Source of the DNA: Gammaproteobacteria bacterium
GTDB lineage: Bacteria > Pseudomonadota > Gammaproteobacteria > HK1
Reading direction: 5' to 3'
Length of the DNA stretch: 53,138 bases
Assembly (NCBI GenBank): GCA_022826505.1
Contig: JAJDUQ010000107.1
Coordinates: 1-53,138 of the forward strand
Part shown: in pieces, positions 43,715 to 52,927 of the stretch
Layout of the letters: each line of letters opens with the position of its first letter
Numbering within the stretch: the stretch's first letter is position 1
Translations under genes and position numbers: made by a program
The notes under the pieces: model-generated
What the model was told of the DNA's origin: nothing
Database searches by the model: none
The model's input: only the letters and a program-made list of their open reading frames with translations

Positions 43715-44371
43715 TCAATTTGACTGCTCGGGAGCCAGAAGCGCGGCGACCAGCGCGGCGGGGTCGCCCGGGGAGACGGCGTCGCCGCCCTGTGCGATTT
43801 CCCGCAGTGCGTCGAGGGCGCGATCGAAATCGTGGTTGACGACGACCTGATCGAATTCGTCGTAGTGCACCAGCTCCGACCGGGCCGCGCGCATTCGGCG
43901 ATCGATGATCGCGGCCGCGTCCTGCCCTCGTCCGATCAGTCGCGAACGCAGCGCGTCGAGTGAGGGTGGCAGGATGAACACCGATACCGTGTCGGAGAAT
44001 TTCTCGCGTACCTGGCGTGCGCCCTGCCAGTCGATGTCGAGCACGACGTCGTGCCCTCGCGAAAGTACCGTGCGTACCGCGTCCCACGACGTCCCGTAGT
44101 ACCGACCGAAGACCCGGGCATGCTCGAGGAACCCTCCCGCCTGGACCATCGCCTCGAACTCGCGCTCGCTGACGAAGTGGTAGTCGGCCCCGTCGACTTC
44201 GCCCGGACGTGCGGGGCGGGTGGTGTGCGACACGCTGAGCCTGACCGATGGCTCGACCTTGACGAGTGCCCGGGCCAGGCTGGACTTTCCGGCCCCCGAC
44301 GGCGCGCTCAGCACAATCACCCGCGGGTGCGGCTGCCGCTCGCTCGGGGCGTGCGGATCCGTCTCCCGCAT
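43715..44371 (-). CDS. gmk: Guanylate kinase
   Basis: 218 residues. P-loop SAPSGAGKSSL (residues 22-32); GMP-binding SHTTRPARPGEVDGADYHF; LEHARVFGRYYG; VVLDIDWQGARQV. It phosphorylates GMP to GDP with ATP. ATG at 44371 shares one base with the yicC stop (TGATG); GTG at 44374 is the alternative start. The 178-base gap to rpoZ may hold a promoter, but I see no clear one. Confidence 0.95.
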   Translation of the reverse strand: MRETDPHAPSERQPHPRVIVLSAPSGAGKSSLARALVKVEPSVRLSVSHTTRPARPGEVDGADYHFVSEREFEAMVQAGGFLEHARVFGRYYGTSWDAVRTVLSRGHDVVLDIDWQGARQVREKFSDTVSVFILPPSLDALRSRLIGRGQDAAAIIDRRMRAARSELVHYDEFDQVVVNHDFDRALDALREIAQGGDAVSPGDPAALVAALLAPEQSN

Positions 44372-45237
44372 CACTCGGTGTTCTGAACCTGTTCGCGCAT
44401 CTGCTCGATGAGCACCTTGAGGTCGATCGATGCGCGAGAGGTGGCGACGGCGGCGGACTTGGACCCGAGCGTGTTCGCCTCCCGGTTGAGCTCCTGCATG
44501 AGAAAGTCGAGGCGCCGGCCGACCGGCTCCGACCTCTCGAGCGTGGCGCGAATCTCGTCGGCGTGCGCTACCAGCCGATCCAGCTCCTCATCCACGTCCA
44601 TGCGCTGCGCGATGAGCGCAAGCTCCTGTTCGATGCGACCGTCGTCGACGGCCGCATCGAACTCCCTGATTCGGCTGCGCATGCGCTCCCCGTAGGTCTG
44701 GACGATGGCAGGAAGAAGCTCGCGAACGCGGTCCACCTCCACCCCGAGGTCATCCAGCCGTTCCCGGATCATGGCCGCGATGCGCGTGCCTTCCCGCTCG
44801 CGCATCGCGACGAGATCCGACAGTGCACGGTCGAGTTCGTCGAGCAGGATTCGCTCGATCAGCTCGGGGTCCGGTGCCTGCGCCTGCACGACGCCGGGCC
44901 AGCGCAGGATGTCCACGGGGCTGACCGGGGCCGGGTCGGAGAGCAACTCCGCGACCGCCCGCGCCGCGTTCGCGACCCGCCCCGCGAGGTCCTGGTCGAG
45001 CAAGAGTCCGCCCGCTTCGCCGGGGGCCGGCAACACGCGCAGCGTACAGTCGACCTTGCCGCGCTTGAGGCGCGCACCGACGCGCTCGCGAACCTTCGGT
45101 TCGAGCCGGCGGAGATCCTCGGGCAGGCGCACGCCCACGTCGAGATAGCGATGGTTGACGGAGCGCACCTCCCACTGGACACCGCTCTGCTCGTGTTGCA
45201 ATTCGGTTCGGGCGAATGCGGTCATGCTGCGCAACAT
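44371..45237 (-). CDS. yicC: YicC-family endoribonuclease
   Basis: 288 residues. N-terminus LRSMTAFAR and [20 protein letters not shown], and C-terminus [21 protein letters not shown], with the conserved ending [12 protein letters not shown], identify YicC. In E. coli YicC is a metal-dependent endoribonuclease linked to small-RNA turnover and stationary-phase survival. ATG at 45237 has GGAGA 6 bases upstream. First gene of the leftward operon. Confidence 0.93.
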   Translation of the reverse strand: MLRSMTAFARTELQHEQSGVQWEVRSVNHRYLDVGVRLPEDLRRLEPKVRERVGARLKRGKVDCTLRVLPAPGEAGGLLLDQDLAGRVANAARAVAELLSDPAPVSPVDILRWPGVVQAQAPDPELIERILLDELDRALSDLVAMREREGTRIAAMIRERLDDLGVEVDRVRELLPAIVQTYGERMRSRIREFDAAVDDGRIEQELALIAQRMDVDEELDRLVAHADEIRATLERSEPVGRRLDFLMQELNREANTLGSKSAAVATSRASIDLKVLIEQMREQVQNTE

Positions 45238-45542
45238 GGTGGTCTCCGGTGATCAGCGTCGCGGTGTGGGCCGAACCACCGGACTCGGCAGTCTGCAGGC
45301 CCCCGGCCGTACCGGTTCGATTCGGATGCAAGGGGCGAGGCAACGTGCCGTTCGAGGCGCCCCGTGCGCGGGCGCCGATGTTAATCGCAATCCTCGACCC
45401 ATGCGATTCGAGGCGCGAACCGAGTTGTGAAAGATGTCGCAGGCTCTCCCGCCTGATTCATGAAGTACCCGGCCGATACGCCCGTGTCTTCGCTATACTT
45501 CGCGCCGCGTGCCGCACCCCTCCAACTCCCCGAGTCCCGCCA
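45238..45542. promoter_or_regulatory. Divergent promoter region of yicC and rph
   Basis: 305 bases between two divergently read genes. For rph, TATACT at 45494-45499 is a good -10, 43 bases before the ATG, but no -35 match is seen 16-18 bases upstream. I found no clear leftward promoter for yicC beyond its GGAGA ribosome site. Confidence 0.4.
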
Positions 45543-46262
45543 ATGCGTCCGAGTGGCCGAGCCGCCGACGAGCTGCGCAACGTGAACATCACGCGCGGCT
45601 ACACCCGACATGCCGAGGGCTCCGTGCTCGTGGAGTTCGGCGCGACGCGGGTGCTCTGCAACGCGACCGTCGAGGATCGGGTGCCGCCGTGGATGAAGGG
45701 CCGGGGCGCGGGCTGGGTGACCGCGGAGTACGGGATGCTCCCGCGCGCCACCGGCCAGCGTTCCCCCCGCGAGGCGGCGCGCGGGCGGCAGGGCGGCCGT
45801 ACTCTGGAGATTCAGCGCCTGATCGGGCGTTCGCTGCGCGCCGTCGTCGACATGGAGGCGCTCGGGGAGCGCACCGTCATCGTCGACTGCGACGTCATCC
45901 AGGCCGACGGCGGGACGCGCACCGCCGCGATCACCGGCGGGTACGTCGCCCTCGTCGAGGCCGTGTCTCACCTCCCCGCGCGGAGACGCCCTCGCCGCGA
46001 TCCGATCCATGGCGCGGTCGCGGCGGTATCGGTCGGCATCCACGCGGGCGAGACGGTGCTGGATCTCGACTATGCCGAGGACTCCGAGGCCGAGACCGAC
46101 ATGAACGTGGTGATGAACGACGCGGGCGGATTCATCGAGATCCAGGGCACGGCGGAAGGCCATGCGTTCCGCCGCGGCGAGCTCGACGCGATGCTGGATC
46201 TGGCGGGGTACGGCATCGCCTCGCTGATCGAGCTGCAACGCACGGCCCTGGGGCGACCGTGA
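45543..46262 (+). CDS. rph: Ribonuclease PH
   Basis: 239 residues. It begins with [20 protein letters not shown]. Phosphate- and RNA-binding marks are [20 protein letters not shown] and [16 protein letters not shown]; the acidic site is [21 protein letters not shown], with [18 protein letters not shown] later. It trims tRNA 3' ends by phosphorolysis. Full length, so it should be active, unlike the frameshifted rph of E. coli K-12. Confidence 0.95.
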   Translation: MRPSGRAADELRNVNITRGYTRHAEGSVLVEFGATRVLCNATVEDRVPPWMKGRGAGWVTAEYGMLPRATGQRSPREAARGRQGGRTLEIQRLIGRSLRAVVDMEALGERTVIVDCDVIQADGGTRTAAITGGYVALVEAVSHLPARRRPRRDPIHGAVAAVSVGIHAGETVLDLDYAEDSEAETDMNVVMNDAGGFIEIQGTAEGHAFRRGELDAMLDLAGYGIASLIELQRTALGRP

Positions 46263-46467
46263 GTCTCGCATACGGTCGACGCGCTCCCGACGGTGCGCCT
46301 GCGCACGCCCCCGCTCCCTCGCAATTCTCTTGTCCTCGGGACCGAATGCAGTGCGCGCAATTCGGTCCGGTGCGCCGCGTGCCGCTCGTGGCGCCGCTGC
46401 GGTGCGAGGACGCGGACCCGCGTGCGGCGGGATCGCCCCCGAAGGCCGACACGGAAACGATTCGGTC

Positions 46468-47055
46468 ATGAAGGTCGTGCTCGCCAGCTCGAATTCCGGC
46501 AAGCTCGAGGAACTGCGTGCGTTGCTGGAACCCGCCGGGCTGGACGTCGTGTCCCAGGATGCGTACGGGGTCGAGCAACCGGAAGAGACCGGCCTCACGT
46601 TCGTGGAGAACGCGCTGATCAAGGCGCGCGCCGCGTGCGCGGCGACCGGGCTGCCGGCACTCGCCGACGACTCCGGAGTGGTCGTCGACGCGCTGGGCGG
46701 CGCACCAGGGGTTCGCTCCGCACGTTATGGCGGCGCCGGCGCCAGCGATGCGGACAACGTCGCCAGGCTGCTCGAGGCGCTCGCAGGCGTCGATGCGCCA
46801 CGACGCGGCGCGGCGTTCGTCTGCGCCATCGTCTACCTCGGCCGTGCCGACGATCCGTGCCCGATCGTGTGCGAGGGCATCTGGAGAGGTCGGATCCTGG
46901 ACGGCCCGAGAGGCGACGGTGGCTTCGGCTACGATCCCGTGTTCTTCGTCGAAACGCTCCGCCGCACCGCGGCCGAGCTGACGCGCGCGGAGAAGAACGC
47001 GGTCAGTCACCGCGGTCAGGCGCTCGCGCGGTTGCTGGAGCGGCTCGCGGGCTGA
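46468..47055 (+). CDS. rdgB: Non-canonical purine NTP pyrophosphatase RdgB
   Basis: 195 residues. Signature VVLASSNSGKLEELRALL, then ETGLTFVENALIKARAA, LPALADDSGVVVDAL and GGFGYDPVFF. It removes dITP, dXTP and ITP from the pool. It is 205 bases after rph; that gap holds nothing I recognise. A hairpin terminator follows. Confidence 0.95.
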   Translation: MKVVLASSNSGKLEELRALLEPAGLDVVSQDAYGVEQPEETGLTFVENALIKARAACAATGLPALADDSGVVVDALGGAPGVRSARYGGAGASDADNVARLLEALAGVDAPRRGAAFVCAIVYLGRADDPCPIVCEGIWRGRILDGPRGDGGFGYDPVFFVETLRRTAAELTRAEKNAVSHRGQALARLLERLAG

Positions 47056-47064
47056 AGCCGGCGA

Positions 47065-47100
47065 ACAGGGCGTGCGCAGAGGCGCCGGACGCACGCCTGT
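47065..47100. terminator. Bidirectional hairpin between convergent rdgB and ligase genes
   Basis: ACAGGGCGTGCG (47065-47076) pairs with CGCACGCCTGT (47090-47100): 11 pairs with one bulged G. It fills almost the whole 47-base gap between the two stop codons, as expected of a shared terminator. No long T-run on either strand. Confidence 0.5.
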
Positions 47101-47102
47101 CC

Positions 47103-47960
47103 CTACCGCTCGTCGCGAATTCTCAGGAAGCTGGCAAAGCGAGGCAGGCCGTTGCGGGTCTTCCCGAAGTACTTGTAGGTCACCGTCGCGCCCATCGGCG
47201 GCGGTTCCCGGCGCTCTTCGTCGGAGAACCCGGTGCCGAGGCGAAAGCGCCGTCCGTCGGGCGTCTCCACCAGCAACGCGCCGAGCATGCCCGCGAGCCG
47301 GCCCTTGCCCGGAAGATGTCCCACCACCACCGCCTCGGCGTCGTCGTGGGACTTCACCTTGAGCAGATCGTCGGTGCGTCCGGCGGTGTAGCGCGAGCTG
47401 TCCCGGTGCAGCATCAGTCCCTCGCCGCCGCCGTCGACCACCCGGGTCAGCGTCTCCATCAGGGCGTCGTGATCGGCGACCCTGAACTGCTCGACCAGGG
47501 CGATGCGGGGGGACTCGATCGTCTCGAACATCACCCGCAGGCGTTGCAGGCGTTCGTCGAACGGAGCCGGACTCGCCGGCAGGTCGAACACCATGAATCG
47601 AATCGCGCGCCACTCTGCGTCGTCCGGGGTCTTGCGCCGCACCGCGCCCGAGAGCCGCTCGAAGGTGCCGCGCCCCATCCACAGCTCTCCGTCGAGCGGC
47701 ACGCGAGGGAAGCCCTCGGTGAACCAGGCCGGTGGGCTGAACCGATTGCCGCTGCGCGACGCAAGCGTTTCTCCGTCCCAATATGCACGTACTCCGTCGA
47801 GCTTTTCGCTGACCCAGTACTGGTCGAGGTCGATGCCTTCGCGATAGGTGTTGGCAAGCGTCAGCGCCGGCGCCGGCTCGTCGCCGGCAGCAGCAAGCTG
47901 CGAAGCGAGCGCAACCAGCGCGATGAAGACAAGGCGGTGCAGGCAACGGACGCGGTCCAT
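47103..47960 (-). CDS. Exported minimal ATP-dependent DNA ligase (LigE type)
   Basis: 285 residues. A signal peptide (LVFIALVALASQLAAAG) precedes the nucleotidyltransferase domain. The catalytic lysine is Lys53 in SEKLDGVRAYW. Further motifs are PLDGELWMG, GEGLMLH and LLKVKSHDDAEAVV. An OB domain with GATVTYKYFGKTRNGLPRF follows. LigE ligases are small periplasmic enzymes thought to repair incoming or extracellular DNA, for example during natural transformation or in biofilms. Its neighbours give no direct link to a competence operon. Confidence 0.88.
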   Translation of the reverse strand: MDRVRCLHRLVFIALVALASQLAAAGDEPAPALTLANTYREGIDLDQYWVSEKLDGVRAYWDGETLASRSGNRFSPPAWFTEGFPRVPLDGELWMGRGTFERLSGAVRRKTPDDAEWRAIRFMVFDLPASPAPFDERLQRLRVMFETIESPRIALVEQFRVADHDALMETLTRVVDGGGEGLMLHRDSSRYTAGRTDDLLKVKSHDDAEAVVVGHLPGKGRLAGMLGALLVETPDGRRFRLGTGFSDEERREPPPMGATVTYKYFGKTRNGLPRFASFLRIRDER

Positions 47961-48333
47961 GACGAGTCCTCCCGGACCGGCTCGGCGATGGCGCCGGTCG
48001 TTTCATGCGAGGAATCGTCGACGACTCGACCGGCTTCGACCATGGACAAAGCGCTCGTTCGGCGTAGGCGAACGACGATCGGAGTGATCGTCCCGATTGG
48101 ATCAGCGCGAGCCAGCAGCCGGCCGAAGGTTCGAACGCAGTCGGGAAGGCGCAACGCCCGGGAGATAGACACTCCCGTGGTCGCGACGCAGACTCCGATC
48201 GGATCATGGTCCGGCATTGCGAGAACCGTTGCGTGCATGATTCGCGGCCAACTGTCCGCGACCGTACAGGCCGGCCACTTCTCGCCGGAGGGATGCGTCG
48301 CTGAACGACTCCACCACCACGCACGGCCGCACC
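47961..48333. other. 373-base gap, no supported gene
   Basis: A 125-codon minus-strand frame (47861-48238) covers much of it but resembles no family. The stretch should hold the ligase promoter and may include eroded upstream parts of the AAA/DUF4143 remnant that follows; I could not recognise a P-loop here. Confidence 0.4.
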
Positions 48334-48720
48334 ATGCACATCGGACCTCTCGGCTCCGTCGTCCACGCCATCCGTGCGGACGCCGGGACCGTCGCAGCTA
48401 TCGTCGATTCGTGGCGCGACGACTTCCCGAAGTACGCCGCACGCCGGGACCTGACCCGCATGCTGCGCGTATTCCACTTCACGGCCCGCCATCCCGGGCG
48501 CAAGGTCAAGTACAGCAACGTCTCGCCCGACGATCAGAGCGCCACCCTTCGCCATCCGTTTCCATGCGGACCCGCCGGCGCCGCAGGCGCCGCAGGCGGT
48601 CGATACCGAGATCCGCCGGAGCGACGGCACCGCACGAGTACGGTACCGGCTGCTCTCCCTGCCGCTCACCTGGTGGAACGGCTCCCCCGCATTGTCGAAC
48701 GGTTGTCCGTATCGGTCTGA
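48334..48720 (+). pseudogene. Decayed AAA ATPase of the DUF4143 family
   Basis: The frame from 48334 reads IVDSWRDDFPKYAARRDLT, RMLRVFHFTARHPGRKVKYS and NVSPDDQSATLR. This is the segment of AAA_14/DUF4143 proteins after the ATPase core. It then breaks off into low-complexity sequence. Near 48630-48720 the family's C-terminal end reappears: VRYRLLSLPL in one frame, then LVERLPRIVERLSVSV in the frame one base over, consistent with a single missing base. The N-terminal P-loop half and most of the middle are gone. These proteins are often anti-toxin- or mobile-linked ATPases of unclear role. Confidence 0.75.
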
Positions 48721-48768
48721 CGCTGCCCTCGCTGCGCGCGTCGACCGTATCGGCTTCCGAGGAGCGCC

Positions 48769-49794
48769 CTACAGGTGAATCTCGATGATGTCCCCGTCAC
48801 CCACCGGGTGGTCACGTCCGACCTGCTGGCCGCTGAACTGGCCGCTGCGGCCCCACAGCTTCGCGAACTTGAACGAGCGCGCGAAGTCCTTGTGGATGAG
48901 ACGGGCCACGTCGTGAACGGTGTCGCCGGTTCGCACCGTGAACGGGGTGCCCATGTCCGGCGGGCGGCCAGGGGTCTTGGTGTAGACGTGGGCGATTGCG
49001 AGCCCCTCGAACAGGAACGGACCGATCGAGTCGAGTCCCGCCCCGGTCTCGACCGAGGTCGCGGTGGTCGGCAGGGCGGGGCCCCCCAACTCCTTGAACA
49101 CCGCAATCTCCTCTGCGGGATCGCCAAGGAGGTCCGATTTGGCGGCGACCATCAGGGTCGGCAGCCGTATCGCGAACGGATCGTGGTCGTCGGCCTCGGG
49201 ATCGGGCGGTACGAGCGTCGCATCCCAGTCCGCGAGCAGCGAGACCCGCTTCTCCGCGAGCACGGCCTGCAACTCGGCGGTGCGCTCGAGGCACGCGGGG
49301 TCCGAGAGGTCGACCACCAGAATCGCCGCCCCGGCGGGCTGGAGCGCATTCACGATCCAGGGCACCGGATGATCGCGGGTGATTGGAGGCAGGTCCACGA
49401 GCTGAAAGTGGATGTCCTGGCAGGGAAGCATCGCGGGCTGTGGGTACTGGGTGGTGAACGGGTAGGGGCCGGTCTCCGCGTGGGCACCCGTGAGCGCCGC
49501 GATGAGGGTGGACTTCCCGGTGTTGGGCGGTCCCAGCACCGAGACCTGCGCCGCTCCCTCGGGCCGGATGACCAGTGCCGGCCCGCTGCGCGCCCCGCCT
49601 TTCTTCGGCCCCGCGAGCTCCTCGGCAAGCTGCTTGATGCGGGCCTTGATGTCGCCCTGGAGATGCTCGGTGCCCTTGTGCTTCGGAATCGCGCGCAGCA
49701 TTTCGCGCAGGCATTCGAGCCGTTCCCCGGGCTCGCGCGCGGCCCGAAAGGCGGCTTCGGCGGTCTTGTATTCCGGCGAGAGATTGGCCGGCAC
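48769..49794 (-). CDS. TGS-domain GTPase of the Obg/DRG group
   Basis: 341 residues, GTG start at 49794. A helical N-terminus (about 10-60, KGTEHLQGDIKARIKQL) resembles that of DRG-like GTPases. The G domain has G1 GPPNTGKST (88-96), G3 region VDLPP, and AKSD in place of the usual NKxD. A TGS domain (about 265-341, VYTKTPGRPPDMGTPFTVRTGD) ends the protein with HPVGDGDIIEIHL. Such GTPases bind ribosomes or RNA; this subgroup is uncharacterised in bacteria. It is convergent with the decayed ATPase and downstream of the molybdoenzyme gene. Confidence 0.85.
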   Translation of the reverse strand: MPANLSPEYKTAEAAFRAAREPGERLECLREMLRAIPKHKGTEHLQGDIKARIKQLAEELAGPKKGGARSGPALVIRPEGAAQVSVLGPPNTGKSTLIAALTGAHAETGPYPFTTQYPQPAMLPCQDIHFQLVDLPPITRDHPVPWIVNALQPAGAAILVVDLSDPACLERTAELQAVLAEKRVSLLADWDATLVPPDPEADDHDPFAIRLPTLMVAAKSDLLGDPAEEIAVFKELGGPALPTTATSVETGAGLDSIGPFLFEGLAIAHVYTKTPGRPPDMGTPFTVRTGDTVHDVARLIHKDFARSFKFAKLWGRSGQFSGQQVGRDHPVGDGDIIEIHL

Positions 49795-49838
49795 CGTCTC
49801 GCCGTCCTATCGCCGGTCGCGTCTTGCCCGATGCATGA

Positions 49839-52175
49839 CTACGGTTCACCTCGCGCGTCCCGGCACACGGCCCAGATGCGCTCGGGCGTGGCCGGCATGT
49901 CGACATGCTTGATTCCAAGCGGGGAGAGCGCGTCGACGACCGCGTTCATCACCGCCGGACAGGCCGCGGTGCAGCCGGACTCCCCAACTCCCTTCACTCC
50001 GAGCGCGTTGGTGCGCGCGGGCACGCAGTTGGTCCGGAACTCGATGTCCGGAAAGTCGTCGGCCCGGGGAATGGCGTAGTCCATGAAGCTGCCGGAGACG
50101 AGCTGGCCGGTGTCGGCATCGTAGACGGTATGCTCCAGAAGTGCCTGACCCAGGCCTTGGGCGATGCCGCCATGGACCTGACCCTCCAGGAGCATCGGGT
50201 TGATGACGACCCCGTGGTCGTTGACCGCGGTGTAGCGCACGAGATCGAGCGCTCCGGTTTGCGGATCGATTTCGACTTCGCAGACATGGCATCCGCAAGG
50301 GTAGTTGTAGTGCCTGGCCCGATAGTGGCTCGTGGCCTGCAGGCCGATTTCGTTCGAGCCCGGGAAGTACTCGGGCTTGAACGATGCCGCGACGACCTCT
50401 CGCAGCGAGACGTTCCGGTCGGTGCCGACGATGGTGAACGTGCCGGCGTCGAAGGCGACGTCCTCGGCGCTCGCCTCCATCAGCTCCGCCGCAACCCGCC
50501 GCCCGCGCTCGACGATCGCCTCGGCGGCCAGCGTGATCCCCATGCTCGCGACGGTCGCGGTACGCGAGCCGCCCGAACCGCTGCCGGGACCCACTACGTC
50601 GCTGTCGCCCTGCAGCACGTGCACGGAGTCGAACGAAACCCCGAGCCGGTCGGAGGCGACCTGCGCGAACGTCGTCTCGTGGCCGTGTCCGCCGGCCTGG
50701 CCCGTGAGGGTCACCGTGAGCTCGCCTGAAGGCTGAAACACCAGCGTGACACGGTTGTCCATGTAGCCGTCCGGCTCCTGGAACAGCGCGAATCCGAAGC
50801 CGCGGAGAATGCCGCGGGACCGCGCCTCCTTGCGCCGCGCCTCGAACCCTGTGCGATCGGCCAATGCGAGCGCATCGTCCATGTTGGCCGCGAACTCGCC
50901 GCTGTCGAATTCGATGCCGGTGCCGGTCGAGTACGGCATCGCCTCCGGCGGCACCACGTTCAGGCGGCGCAGTTGCGCCGGGTCGCGGCCGGTCTCGCGT
51001 GCCGCCGCATCGACGAGGCGCTCGATCACGTGGTTGTACTCGGGCTTGCCCGCGCCGCGGAAGGCGTGGATCGGCACCGTGTTGGTGAAGACCACCGAGG
51101 CGCGTGCGTGCCACGTCGGGATGCGGTAGACGCCGGTGACGCACCGGGTGCCGCCCACGGTGGGAATGGTGGGCGCCTCCACCGTCGAATACGCGCCCAT
51201 GTTCGACACCGTGCGGGTGCGCACCGCGAGGAACCGTCCCGCGGCGTCGAGCGCGAGCGCCGCTTCGGTCACGTGGTCGCGTCCCTGGCCGTCGCTCGTG
51301 AAAGCCTCGGAGCGATCGGCGATCCACTTTACCGGCCGGCCGAGCCTGCGGGCCGCCCACGCAATCAGCACTTGCTCGGGGTAGGGGGGAATCTTGATGC
51401 CGAACGCGCCGCCGACGTCGTCGGTGATTATCCGAATTCGGGACTCGGGAACACCGAGCGACCGGGCGAGTGGCTCGAGCAGATGACTGACGCCCTGGGA
51501 TGGCGTCCAGATCGTGTATCGGCCGTTGCGGGGGTCATGTTCGGCAAGTACGCCCCGGGTCTCCATCGGAGCGATGACCAGGCGGTTGTTGACGATGTCG
51601 AGTCGGGTGACGTGGGCGGCGGCATCGAATGCGGCGGCGGCGCCGTCCGGGTCGCCGCCTTCCCAGTCGAGTGCGACGTTGTCGGGGGCGGACGGCCACA
51701 GGCGCGGCGCGTCGGGCGCCAGTGCGGCCGGACCGTCGACCACCACGTCGAGTTCCTCGTAGTCGATGGCGAGCCTCTCGGCCGCGTCCGCCGCAGCCCG
51801 GCGGCTTTGCGCGACGACCATCGCCACCGGGTCGCCCACGTGCATCGCACGGTCATGGGCGAGCAGGGGGCGCGGGACGTTGACGGCATGCTCGCCGGTG
51901 CGCCCGACCACGCGGTTCGGTTCGTCCAGGGGTCCGATGCCGTCCGCCTCCAGCTCGCGTCGCGTGAGGACCGCGACGACTCCCGGTGCTCGCGCCGCTT
52001 CCACCGTGTCGATGGAGACGATCCGCGCATGTGCGTGAGGGGAGCGCGCGATCCATGCATGCGCCTGGTGAGCCCGGTCGATGTCGTCGATGAATCGGCC
52101 GCGCCCGGTGAGCAGGGCGGCGTCTTCGCGCCGCGGCACGCGCGCGCCGATGGAGATGATGGATGGGCCGGTCAC
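49839..52175 (-). CDS. Molybdopterin-binding subunit of a xanthine-dehydrogenase/CoxL-type hydroxylase
   Basis: About 778 residues from GTG 52175; the frame is open to 52265, but the extra 30 residues are not conserved. The N-terminal a/b hammerhead begins RVPRREDAALLTGRGRFIDD. Mo-cofactor segments include DDVGGAFGIKI, IHAFRGAGKPEYNH, GQAGGHGHETTF and the catalytic glutamate in KGVGESGCTAACPAVMNAV. The active-site loop AFRGAG differs from the AYxCSFR of true CO dehydrogenases, so the substrate is probably an aldehyde, purine or other heterocycle. The FeS and FAD subunits (coxS, coxM) that normally accompany it are not in the window. Confidence 0.85.
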   Translation of the reverse strand: MTGPSIISIGARVPRREDAALLTGRGRFIDDIDRAHQAHAWIARSPHAHARIVSIDTVEAARAPGVVAVLTRRELEADGIGPLDEPNRVVGRTGEHAVNVPRPLLAHDRAMHVGDPVAMVVAQSRRAAADAAERLAIDYEELDVVVDGPAALAPDAPRLWPSAPDNVALDWEGGDPDGAAAAFDAAAHVTRLDIVNNRLVIAPMETRGVLAEHDPRNGRYTIWTPSQGVSHLLEPLARSLGVPESRIRIITDDVGGAFGIKIPPYPEQVLIAWAARRLGRPVKWIADRSEAFTSDGQGRDHVTEAALALDAAGRFLAVRTRTVSNMGAYSTVEAPTIPTVGGTRCVTGVYRIPTWHARASVVFTNTVPIHAFRGAGKPEYNHVIERLVDAAARETGRDPAQLRRLNVVPPEAMPYSTGTGIEFDSGEFAANMDDALALADRTGFEARRKEARSRGILRGFGFALFQEPDGYMDNRVTLVFQPSGELTVTLTGQAGGHGHETTFAQVASDRLGVSFDSVHVLQGDSDVVGPGSGSGGSRTATVASMGITLAAEAIVERGRRVAAELMEASAEDVAFDAGTFTIVGTDRNVSLREVVAASFKPEYFPGSNEIGLQATSHYRARHYNYPCGCHVCEVEIDPQTGALDLVRYTAVNDHGVVINPMLLEGQVHGGIAQGLGQALLEHTVYDADTGQLVSGSFMDYAIPRADDFPDIEFRTNCVPARTNALGVKGVGESGCTAACPAVMNAVVDALSPLGIKHVDMPATPERIWAVCRDARGEP

Positions 52176-52261
52176 GTCTCTGGTTCCGTCTCGAATCTGC
52201 CGGGGACCATTGAGCCGGGAAGCGCGGCGCGAGGCAAGCCCCTGCGTTGCCGGTGGAGTCT

Positions 52262-52927
52262 TCACGCGATCGCCGCCGCGAACGGCGTGGGTCGGGAGGC
52301 GTCGCGCGCTCCCTGCATCCAGCCGGTCGACCCGTGCAAATCATCTCGACGCGCACCCCGGCCGCGTTCATTGCCTCGACGATGATGCGGGTGGTGGTGT
52401 GCTTGCCGAGCGCGCAGTCGGCGCCAAGCACCGCGAGGCGCGGCGCCCGCACGCTGTAGAGGTCGCCCTCCCATGAAGTGCAGCTCATGCTTGGGCTTCG
52501 ACTTGCGCAGGTCGATCAGCTCCACCCCGCGCACCCTCGCGGCGGATGCGATTTCCGCATCGTCGCTCGTCGCGTCATGCAGGCCGCTGACGATTCCGAG
52601 CCCCTTGCGTACCGCTTCGAGGATGAGGGTGTGCAGTTCCGGGAGCAGCCGGCCGCTGTGGGTCGCGATCTCGATGATGCACCACTTCGGCGGGGAGTCA
52701 CCGATCGCGATCGCCTCGTCGAGGTCCGCGACGATGGGAATGCCGGCCATCGAGCGCCTCGCCGGCATCGCGGCCAGCAAGCTCGGGGTCGACGACCGCG
52801 GTCACCCGGAAGCGGTCGGAGCCTCGGACAGCCCATGGGCGGTCTTCCCGTTCGGGGTCATGAACATGTGGCTGGCAAGCACGACCGCCGATTCCTTGGC
52901 GGGAACCGTGGCGCTCGCGTCGTTCAT
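52262..52927 (-). pseudogene. DUF1611/DgcN-family gene, frameshifted and truncated
   Basis: Starting at ATG 52927 the family sequence can be followed only by changing frame: AVVLASHMFMTPNGKTAHGL, then VRGSDRFRVTAVVDPELAGR, then AGIPIVADLDEAIAIGD through LRKSKPKHELHF. It continues in another frame with EGDLYSVRAPRLAVLGADCA and LGKHTTTRIIVEAMNAAGV, then back to STGWMQG, and ends. At least four indels are needed. About the last 120 residues of the family, which is around 340 residues, are missing. Some members of this family take part in D-glutamate metabolism as N-acetyltransferases. The gene is dead unless the indels are sequencing errors. Confidence 0.85.
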
